A stretch of 15,361 nucleotides of DNA, from positions 1-15,361 of the forward strand of contig BBXU01002541.1 of NCBI GenBank assembly GCA_001598975.1, given 5' to 3'. Origin of the DNA: Parachlorella kessleri (lineage: Eukaryota; Chlorophyta; Trebouxiophyceae; Chlorellales; Chlorellaceae). This document shows positions 1 to 8,800 of this stretch, in pieces. Made by a program: the position numbers and the translations under genes. A model generated the notes under the pieces. It made no database searches. It saw only the letters and a list, made by a program, of their open reading frames with translations, and had not been told where the DNA came from. Numbering within the stretch: position 1 is the stretch's first letter; every line of letters begins with the position of its first letter.

Positions 1-198
1 CCCCCCCCCCGCCCGCCGCCGCCACGCTTTCGCCTAGAGGCTGTCTTCAACCTAGCTAGGGTGATGACAGCGGTAATGTCCTTGCATTTGAATTGTCTCG
101 GCCAGCGACGTGCTCTGGCATGCTCTGTACCAGTGGGTGACACAGGCAGTGCTGCGGCTGAAATGGCCAAAAACCGGGGGCCCACAGGTGTACGATTA

Positions 199-203
199 CT
201 AAC
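199..203 (+). promoter_or_regulatory. candidate intron branch site (CTAAC)
   Basis: TTACTAACAG, close to the eukaryotic branch-point consensus, lies about 48 bases before the acceptor CTGTGCAG that ends at 251. It supports the reading that the bases just before 252 are intron of the esterase gene. The call rests on consensus and spacing only. Confidence 0.35.
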
Positions 204-251
204 AGGAGAGTATCAATCCAGCGCTGGTTAGCTTGGCCGTTCCCTGTGCAG

Positions 252-1443
252 ATCATTGTGCTTGCGGGCGGCACCAATGACTTCCACAACACCACCATCT
301 CCCCTGACAACCACGTCATCAACGGGGCGTACGGCCTGCAGCCGGTGGCCGAGTGGGTGGACATGTATGTCAACTATGTGCAGCAGGTGGGTGCTTGCGC
401 CAGCACACTGCCCTACGGAAAACATCGGGTGTGGGACAAGCAGGTGTACACAAGAGGCCGCTGTTAGGTGCGCTGAAAGTCTGGAAGCCTGCAATGCAGC
501 CCATGCACACACAGTGGTCAGGCTTGTCGTCGGGCGCAGCGCCCAACAAGCAGCTTGCCTCTGATTGTCTGCGAAACTTGCCTATCTGAGGTCTTGTACC
601 TGCGTGCCGGCTGGATGGGAGAAGCTATTTCATGTGATTGTCGTCCTGCGCCCCAGCCCTGCCTCTCCAGTGGCTGAACTTACTGTTGCTTGCCTCTTAC
701 GACGTGCAGGTCAGGTCCTTGTACCCTCAGGCCTCCATCATCAACTTAGTGTGGCCCCTGGAAGTCCAGCTGGTGGGGGTGCTGACACCAAACCAGGTAT
801 GAGAGGGATGGGGAACATTGCGACATGTATCCAGTGACGCTCCGACGGCTCTGCTGGCTGCATTCAAGCCAGCACTTGGGACGTGCAGAATGGGCACGTG
901 CTCCTGTGCGGGGTGTGCCACCAAGCTGTGGCAGTCCGATCGCTGAGCATGGTCCGTGTACGTGATGTGTGCAGACAACTGTGTACCTGCAATATATGGC
1001 GGCGGCCTACACCGGACTACAGATGGCTGGCATCCCCAACACATACATGCTTCAGGTGGGCTCGGGCAGTGCTGACCCTGCATTAGTGCTGGGACGCCAT
1101 GGTCTTCCGGTATCCAGCAGCCTTCAACAACATCTCAGGGTCATGGCTTACCATGGCTGCATATGCATGCCTGTCAGGACGGCATGCCTGTCAGGACGGC
1201 CAGGCATGAGTAGACCAGCACAAACACCACCCAGGCATGTACAGGTAGGCTGAGAATCAGTAAGGCGCATTGATGCAACTGCTGCAGTTGACGGGCGAGG
1301 AGTACGAGAACACCAACTGGTGCAGCTCTCATCCAAACGCTGCCACTGATGCTATCGTGGCGGGTCAGTTGATCCAGTTCATCGACGCTGTGCTGCCATC
1401 CTTTGCGGGCAGCACGGGTCCTGTGACCACCAAGGCTGGGTAA
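252..1443 (+). CDS. SGNH hydrolase / CE2-like esterase, C-terminal part (5' end outside window)
   Basis: Probable secreted or cell-wall esterase that removes acyl (acetyl) groups from polysaccharide; substrate is inferred from family only. Visible exons are 252-386, 710-796, 975-1055 and 1288-1443, all phase 0, joined by GT-AG introns, giving 152 residues and a TAA stop. Exon 252-386 has IIVLAGGTNDF, the G-x-N-D block of SGNH hydrolases. Exon 710-796 reads RSLYPQASIINLVWPLE, and exon 975-1055 has AAAYTGLQMAGIPNTYML. The last exon has NWCSSHPNAATDAIVAG, where His (1330-1332) is the expected catalytic base, followed by the usual C-terminal helix. The residue three before His is Cys, not Asp, which fits CE2 enzymes that use a Ser-His dyad. 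The nucleophile Ser block is upstream of the window. A possible extra exon (about 38-72, ending GCG before GTAATG) would be in frame but is unproven. The stop overlaps a donor-like GTAAG at 1440-1444, so a longer C-terminus is possible but unlikely. Confidence 0.75.
1165..1198. repeat. 17-bp unit repeated twice in tandem
   Basis: The unit GCATGCCTGTCAGGACG occurs at 1165-1181 and again at 1182-1198 without mismatch. It lies in the third visible intron of the esterase gene (1056-1287), so it should not affect the protein. It looks like simple replication slippage. Confidence 0.9.
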
Positions 1444-1540
1444 GGCCAGCGATGTGCCCTTTGAGAGAGTTCTGGACATGGCTTCCAAACCTTGCTGCCT
1501 CCGACTTACCGGGTATGTTCCTTGGTTTTTTCATCCATGA

Positions 1541-1564
1541 CGCCATCATGGCGCCATGATGGCG
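1541..1564. repeat. perfect 24-bp palindrome
   Basis: The half-site CGCCATCATGGC at 1541-1552 is followed directly by its exact reverse complement at 1553-1564, with no spacer. It sits about 100 bases after the esterase stop codon, so in the transcript it could form a hairpin in the 3' UTR. In DNA it could be a cruciform or a site for a dimeric protein. The symmetry is seen directly; the role is unknown. Confidence 0.9.
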
Positions 1565-1844
1565 AACTGCCCCAGACTTTGTTTAATGGTTGCCTCATTG
1601 TTGGCTTCTCAGGACTGGTCAACAGAAACTGGGACACTGCCAGTGGTCCAGTTCTCTTAACCACCTATGCATATGGTCATCCTCTTCGGTCGCGAGACTG
1701 CATCAATTTTGGTTATGGGACAATCCCCTTCCTGGCACATGCTTGGAATAAAGTAACGCTGTCAGCTTTGTTTATAGAAAACCCCAGTTTTGTACAGGAA
1801 GTTTGAATTTTTCAAGGATGACTGGTAAGACATGGATTTCCGAT

Positions 1845-1849
1845 TGTAA
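1845..1849 (+). terminator. candidate poly(A) signal TGTAA (esterase gene)
   Basis: TGTAA is the common polyadenylation signal of chlorophyte green algae. This copy lies about 400 bases after the esterase stop codon and is the first one I find downstream on the + strand. A five-base motif is weak evidence, so the call rests on position plus the inferred algal origin. Confidence 0.35.
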
Positions 1850-1988
1850 GGACAGAAACGTGTTTGCCAAGCAGCAGGCTGTGTTTTGAAGTACATGCTG
1901 ATGTGGCCTGGCAGCAGTGCTGCCACATTTGGGAACATCTTGCGGGCAGCCACCAGGCAGTCTCAGACACCCTTGCTACGCTACAACA

Positions 1989-1993
1989 TTACA
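1989..1993 (-). terminator. candidate poly(A) signal TGTAA (transporter gene)
   Basis: TTACA on the + strand, so TGTAA on the - strand, is the nearest copy I find past the transporter stop codon, about 890 bases downstream. Long 3' UTRs are common in green algae. If it is used, the transporter 3' UTR would include the tandem duplication and the fold-back repeat, and would end about 140 bases from the opposing TGTAA. Confidence 0.25.
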
Positions 1994-2048
1994 ACAGCTG
2001 TTGTACCTGGCTGCCACAAGGATGAAGGCACGCCTCGCAGCAGCTGCT

Positions 2049-2320
2049 CACAGCAGGAGGAAATGCATGCCCCAGCTCCAGAATGGCTGCTTGTAGGCAG
2101 CATAAACATGGTGCATTGTGCACAGCAGTTGGATAACATGTACATGGTGCAAGGCAGGGAAAGGCCCACTGAGCTCACAGCAGGAAGGGAATGCATGCCT
2201 CATGAGCCTCTGATCAGCCTCAGAATGGCCGGCTTTGAGGCAGCATGAACAGCATGATAGTGCGTATTGGGCACCGCAGGTGGGCAACAAGTATTTGGTG
2301 CACCCAGGGAGAAGCCCACT
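2049..2320. repeat. diverged tandem duplication, unit about 122-145 bp
   Basis: Copy 1 is about 2049-2170 and copy 2 about 2176-2320. Both start with CACAGCAGGA, then share AATGCATGCC, CAGAATGGC, a GGCAGCAT(A/G)AACA block and a closing GCCCACT in the same order, with many substitutions and small insertions between. It is an old duplication in non-coding DNA; the repeated frame it leaves on the - strand is not evidence of a protein. Confidence 0.7.
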
Positions 2321-2610
2321 TGGAAGGCCAGCACACAAAACTAACGGTAAGTGAAAGCATCATACACAGCTCAATCAAGCAAGGACGATGGTGACCTCAG
2401 TAGATACAAAATGGGGAACATGAGCGAGGGAACAACCACTGACCCCTGCAGCAGGTTGTCACATGTAGATCTCAAATACTAGGCGTGGGAAAGTTCGTCA
2501 ACTAAATGTTCACGCATCACACCAAGGTGGCGCACCCACCTTCCAACCACGCTGGAGGCCTGGTGGAGGGGGGGGGGACCCCTTGCACGCCGCCCTTGCA
2601 AACTGCTCAT

Positions 2611-2646
2611 GACCTGCGGGTTAGCTGATCAGCTAACCCGCAGGTC
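2611..2646. repeat. perfect 36-bp palindrome
   Basis: The arm GACCTGCGGGTTAGCTGA at 2611-2628 is followed directly by its exact reverse complement at 2629-2646. The right arm is also the beginning of the 78-bp tandem unit, so the left arm is an inverted copy of the unit's start. The arrangement suggests a fold-back element or an inverted duplication. No gene is within it. Confidence 0.92.
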
Positions 2647-2783
2647 TCGCCCAGCCCGCAGAAATAAGTTTGAAGATGTATGCTCGGTCCCAAACCCCTG
2701 CCGGGATCAGCTAATACGCAGGTCTCGCCCAGCCCGCAGAAATAAATTTGAAGATGTATGCTCGGTCCCAAACCCCTGCCGGG
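2627..2783. repeat. 78-bp tandem repeat, two copies plus a short third
   Basis: Unit 1 runs 2627-2704 and unit 2 runs 2705-2782. They differ at only three positions (AACCCG versus AATACG, and AAGTTTG versus AAATTTG). A degraded start of a third unit (CTAGCTAACC) follows. The high identity implies a recent duplication. The unit lies about 100 bases beyond the transporter stop codon, probably in its 3' UTR, and resembles no element I recognise. Confidence 0.9.
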
Positions 2784-2883
2784 CCTAGCTAACCATTGAC
2801 TACACCACTTGGTGGCCCAGGTTGCTCACGGAGCCCAGATCACTCGAAGGCTGACTAAGGTCCTCGCATGCCTGGACCCTAAG

Positions 2884-5800
2884 TCACTCGATGCCCTGCA
2901 GCCTCTTCTGCTCCTCATCCCTCTCACGGTCATAATGCCGGCCGTATCCCCGCCAGCGCTCGTACAGGGACAGGTACTTGGGGTTGATTGCCTCACCATA
3001 GTACTTGTCATACTGCAGACAAGAACCAGCGAGTGGGTCACTCCTTGTTGGTTAGGGTACGTCTGCACATGATGCCAGCTGGTACGGTGCAAGCCCTGCC
3101 AGGCGGAGGTGCCTGGCAAGAGCTGTCAACGCACTGCTGTAAAGTGCGGAGCTAGCAGCTTAATCCTAATCAGGGCTGTCCTGCCGTGCTAGTCTAGTCT
3201 AGTCTTACAGCTTTCCACCACCCTTGCGGGTCAGTCACAATCTTGTCACACCTAGAAATGAATCTCAACCAGGCTGCTACTAGGCAGGCAGTCACTACCG
3301 TTTGCTGCCGGCTGAACCACTGGATTCCCACCACAATGGAACGACCTTGGGTCTTGAAATCACAGCTAGGATTGACACACTGACAGTGACCGGTTTAATG
3401 GCATGCACCACTCGAGCGCTGCTAGCTGGCCGCCACCCCTTCATCACATGGCTCGCTAGCCCTCGCTTTCATGGATATGGAGGCTTGAATCCTCAACTTG
3501 GGCGCCTTAACTCCAAGCCGCCCAGCTAGTATATCGGCCAGGGTTCGATCTGGGGCTGGGGTGCATGGGTGTCAGACGGGAAACTCCCAAAACCCGTCCA
3601 ACCAGTGCACATGGGGATTGGGATTAGGGAGCCCCAGTGCACACAGGAGGAGTAAACTCAACTCGATCCCAGCACCACACAGTCCATAACCAGTCGTGTT
3701 TAAGGTCCACGACCACGTCCTGCCGTGCGGTTCACTCTCAACAAAGCCTGGATAGCGCCAGCGTCAGCGTGCACTACCCGGCAGTTGCAGCTGTGTGTCG
3801 CATGCCCACCGTGCGGCGCGGCGCACCAGCTCTGCATTTGAAGGTGTTCTGATTGGGGTTTGGCTTGGCTCTGAGCCAAGCCCGCCAAGCATGTTGCGTG
3901 GCAAAGCAGTGCCAACGTGGGAACAACATCCGCACGAGCAAGGCTCAACCTTACCTGGCCCTCCACCATATACCGATTCATGCGGTCGATTTCTCCCAGG
4001 TCTAGACCAGTGGTGTCAGGGAGGAATATCACGGTGATCACAAAGCCGACTATCCCTACAAAGCAGTCATGCCAGGCGCTTTGAAGCCATTGAGCGTCTT
4101 CCTCGACAATGCACGGTCAGGGTTTGATAATCTTATGTCGCCCATGGTCAGCATTGTATGCAAGCGTTTGCGTGCAGCAAGTCAGGACAACTGAACCGCA
4201 AACACCATGGGCTGTGCCATGCCTGTGCCGCTGGAGCTGCTCACACTCACCTGCCGCTGCAGAGGCATAGTAGGTGTCTCTCGTAGAGACATTCTCGAAG
4301 ATAGCGGCGGCGATGGCCGCCCCGGCCTTGCCAAAGGCGGCCGAGATGCCGTGGAAAAAAGCACGCACGTCTGTGGGGTACACCTCGCCAGCTACCAGCC
4401 ACGTGGTGCAGTTGGGGCCGAACTGGTTCCAAAAACTTGAGAAGAAGTAGAGGAACTGCAGGGGGCACACAGTACAGTAATGAAGTCAGCGCCTTGCTTA
4501 TGTGTTGTCACCGGGACCGGTGTCATTACTTCTTGAGGGATACGAGCGCCAAGCATAGGAGGCATGCTGAGGTACATAGTACTGCCCGCCGTAGGAATGG
4601 AAAAGACACTGACGATGAGGGACTTGCCTGGAAGACATGGATAGCGTCTGTCAGCAGTGTGTTATAGAGGACGCCACAGAGCAGGAAGAGGATGAACATC
4701 ATCATGAAGCCACATGCCTGCAGCTCACCCAGTGCCAGATGCCATGGGTCAAGCCGTTCTTACCGCACTGCACTTCACCAGGCACTGGCCCTGCGACCTC
4801 ACCAAGCATAAAGTGTGTAGCCAACTTCACCGAGTCGCTCACAAGGCTGATCAATCATGACTCACCCCAGCATACATAAATCCTTGCTTCATGCTAGGGG
4901 GCCGACAGCGGGCCGGACTTCAAACTTGCTGCAGGTGTGCATGCACGGCACAGGACACCAAGACTCCTAGGCCTACCTGCATGCGGCGCCTGCCCCACCA
5001 GGACCGGTCGATTGTGAAGGCAGCAAAGTAGTCTGCAGGGACCACAGAGCAGGAGTCAGCATTTGCTAGCGGCAGTCGTGAGGCTCAGCTGCATGCTCAA
5101 GGCTGCATGTGGTTGTGAATTTGGCACGGATACATGCATCCCATGCTGCCTCATCAAGCCACCTATCCTCCAGCTGCCTAGAAAAGCTCTGGTTGCTGCT
5201 GGCCAGGCTTTCAATGATGCATGCTTTGGACAGCTGCCATGTCCCAACCCATCGCATGCCCAGCTCCTTCCTGGTCGCCCTGTCAGCCCAGGACTAAACT
5301 CCATGCATGTCCTAGTGAGAAAGCCCGACTTACATCCCACTAGTGCCACCCCCGAGTTTAGTAAGGTCCACTGCATTTTGGTGTACTGGGTGGCATCGGG
5401 GCCTGAGATGACTCTGCGCACACATGTGTAAGCCCGTCAAGCACCTCCAAAGGCATTAGTTGGGTTCAAGCTTCCAACAGAAATTTAGCTACAGACGGGC
5501 CTGACAGGGCGGCACTTACGAGATGAACTTGGATTGGGACAGCTTGTTCCCGTAAAACCTGCAGCAGCAGCAGCAGCGGATCTCAGGTTGGTCCCCACCA
5601 CCTACCACTGAAAGAGGCTTGGGCCTGTGCAGGCCTTGTGGCAATCACACTGGCGGGTTTGCCAGATGTGGTGCAAACAGGGCACACAGTCCTAAGCCGC
5701 TCTGCACAAGGGTGGCGCAGAGGGGATCCTGGAAGGTAACCCAAGCCTTACTCACGCGAAGTCGTTGGCAACCCAGCCTATGCAAGTGATGAAGAGCCTG

Positions 5801-8800
5801 GGCCAGTAGAAGCGCACGATTATCCAGTACTCCCGGAAGCGACGCTTGTAGTCCTCATTCTGCATTGGAGTTAAGAAAAGTGGATGGGTAGCCTGGTAAC
5901 CGGTCTAGTGTACCCTTGCAGCTCTCATCTGCGCCTTGCATGCCAGTCATACTTATTGTCACCCATCGTTGCACCCAAGCACTATATGCGGGCAAATGAA
6001 CTTCAGTAAGATAGGACACTGTACCGACAGGGCACGTACAGGGAACCGTTGGGGCATCCTGAGCTGAACCTGGGGCAGGTGCTCTGAATGGCTTGCGAAG
6101 GCACAGGCGGCGGGCAGAGCGGCACAGGTGAGGCTTCCTAGTGCTAAGTGCCGTGGAGGCTTACTATGAGACCCTTGGCCCCACCCTCCTCGTCCTCCCT
6201 CTTGTGGTCCATGTCAGCCTTCTCTGCTTTCCAGACCTGCTCGCGCAGCGGTACAGGATGCCCTGGCACATCGGTGTAGGATGCAACCACGCTGTGTGGC
6301 GGCTGTAAGATGTGGCCGTTCCAAAACTGGTTATCCAACCCACTAAGATGGTAAAAGATTGTCCAAGACTGTCTGCGCCCCTCTTTGTTGCATAGTGTAT
6401 ACACTGTCACATCTAGAACCTTGTCTATACAAAAGACAGTCCGAGGACAGGCCCCCTTCGTAGCAATTTCGTCTGCCCCTTGCCCAGCCGCTACTGCAAT
6501 GTCGAATAAACACTGTATGCAGGACAGGCTGCTTGTAGCAGTGCCGCCAGCTCCCAGCCTGACCACGTCCTGGCAGACCAGATGCCCCGTATTTTGAACT
6601 TGTAGTCGCTCTTGCAGCTAGCATGGACGCATTTATGGAGTTGTGGCAACTGCTGGAGGCGCATGGTCAGCTGGTCATGAGGCTGAGCTAGCGGGCACAG
6701 CATGCCACGAGGTCTAGCAATCCCACCACATCCCATGCACCCACTGACCTCCGACTCCTCCAGGTAGAACCAGCGATAGATCATGACCACCAGGCAGATA
6801 AAGGTCCCGACAGCAAACTGCAGCATGTACCGGGGGAAGCGAGGGCCACTCAGGGCCGCGCCACCATGCTGTGTCTGTCGGTGTTGCTAATCCCCTCTCA
6901 GAAGCATTGCTAGGGAGGCGGGCTTCAGCACAAAGTCAGACAGGGCACTGTAAAGGAAGCCGGGGGAGGCCTGTCCTGAAGCCAACCAGGATGTGGATTC
7001 GGCACTGCTGGCTGGGGTTTCTGTATGGCAGCTAACTGCCCATGCGACAGCCCCTGGCCCCTACCTGAACCCTCCATGTGACCTCGGCTTGGTGCTGGGA
7101 AACAAGCCCGGTGGCCCCTTGCATGGCAAGGAGGATAATGATTACAAGAGTGTTGGCAAAGTTGCCCCACCTGTACACAAGGACAAGGCATGGTGTCAAC
7201 AATGCCCTTGCATACAGACAACTGGAGGCAGCGACGAATGACAAGGCATCTTAAAGCTGAGCAAAAATGCAGCATCCCCCGACCTTATGGCAACTTGCAC
7301 CGTGCTGCCCACTGTGCATGCTTGCAGTCGCCAGGATGTCATGTAGCAACTCCATGCTCCACGGCTGCTGCTCAAGCGTCCCCAGACACACTTACCCCTG
7401 CTGAGAGAATGTCAGCACGACAGTCTCCCCACGCTTCTTGCGCATCTCTTTGCTGCCCTCAGCGCGCTCAGCAGCGGAGCTGGATGCCATGGGATATTCA
7501 CCACCCACGCCCACCCCTGCAAGTCACAATGCTATGCAAGGTGGAGTGGCAAAGTTCTGGACGACAGCACATGAACAGATCCTGACCCAACCTGGCATCC
7601 ATGCATACCTGCCACCCACGGCGACCCCGGGCGGAATCGGTGACGGGGGCATTTGGCCAGGCACATAGTTTGCTGATTTGGCTGGTGTGCATGTTTGCAT
7701 ACAAGCTGGTCCTGATGAGAAAAGACCAACAGCAACAGCTGGGCTAGAAGTCTGGGCTATAGAAGGTCAGTCGATTGCCCACAACACTGCAAGTGTTGTG
7801 GGCTGAGTGTCACATGATGCCTGCCTGGCTCCGAGGCAAAGGGCTGACACATTGCAGTGCAAGAGGGCCGGCTTTTTTGAGGTACAGTGGAGCGTCAACT
7901 TACCGTAAAAGGCGAGCGCAAACAGGAAGAATGCCAGGAATGCCGAGTCGTTGGTGCTGGATGCCGAAGTCAGCAGCACGCCACCAATGAACATGATTGT
8001 CATGGTCAGGCGACTGCGGCAGCAAGCAGAGTACAGTACTTGGGTGACGTAAATATCCGTGAAGTCACTACCCCATCGTGCGAGCCTTCTACCCTGACTT
8101 CTGACATGCTATTCTGCAGTAACAGACTGCCATGCCCGACGCCTGGCGACCATGCAAACATGGTGACCTACATGGGTGCAGGAGCCTATGACCATTTGCA
8201 GTCTCAGCCGCATGCCCTCATTCCCTCATCGACCCTGTAGTCAAAAATGGCTGCAGGCGTCTGGCACAACCCTAGCTAGCCAGCACCTTCCCAGCTCACC
8301 TGCCCCACTTGCGGCCGATGATGTCACCCAGGAAGCCTAAGGAAAGCATGCCAAAGATGACACCTGGACACAGGTAGCAGGTGGCGATGCCCATCGCCAT
8401 AACCCATGCCAGCAGGCAAGGAAGCATGCTGCTTGCCTGACAACCGGCGTTTGTGCGGGACCCAGTGCGTAGGCAGTGGCTGAACGCTGCCCCCTCAGTG
8501 AGGCCACCCAAGAGATGGTTAAGAACTGGCCCGCCCTCAGGCAGCCGGGGGTTTTCAGCAAGGGCGTGCAATAGGAGGTCCTGCCGAGTCCTGCCGAGTC
8601 CTGCCTTGGCACCCACCCCTGGGGAGGAGCACTTACCGCAGATCTCCACATACTCGATGCTGTCAACGGTGTTCGGCTTGCACGTGACAGGCTCCACCTC
8701 CCCGATGCAGTGGGGATCTGTACAGACGGTGAAGGTGGGCGATGAGCTGGTCATGATGAGCACAGCAAACAGGGCAAGATGCCACACCTACATAGCGAAG

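Larger units (their letters stand above)
1444..2883. other. intergenic region between convergent genes (3' UTRs and repeats)
   Basis: No coding exon is supported here. The short open frames on both strands resemble no family I recognise, and those around 2048-2338 merely reflect a tandem duplication. The stretch should contain the 3' UTR of the esterase gene from the left and that of the transporter gene from the right. It also holds a 24-bp palindrome, a diverged duplication, a run of ten G (2568-2577) and a palindrome joined to a 78-bp tandem repeat, each listed separately. Confidence 0.7.

Noticed and set aside
38..72. Possible small upstream exon of the esterase gene
   Set aside because: Frame and donor would fit, but the 11 encoded residues do not resemble the strand expected before the GTND block, and the acceptor is uncertain.
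1440..1444. GTAAG overlapping the esterase stop as a splice donor
   Set aside because: The TAA stop falls at the usual distance after the catalytic His for this fold, and no convincing family-like exon follows.
2048..2338. 96-codon frame on the - strand with repeated Cys-rich segments
   Set aside because: The apparent protein repeat simply mirrors the diverged DNA duplication at 2049-2320.
3542..3550. GGTTCGATC resembling a tRNA T-loop / Pol III B box
   Set aside because: The surrounding bases do not fold into a T stem, anticodon arm or acceptor stem, and no matching A box with proper spacing was found.
8296..8787. Single 163-codon frame on the - strand as its own gene
   Set aside because: It is two transporter exons read through a stop-free intron. 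Splicing gives a far better match to the transporter family, and the frame's first residues lie in the preceding intron.
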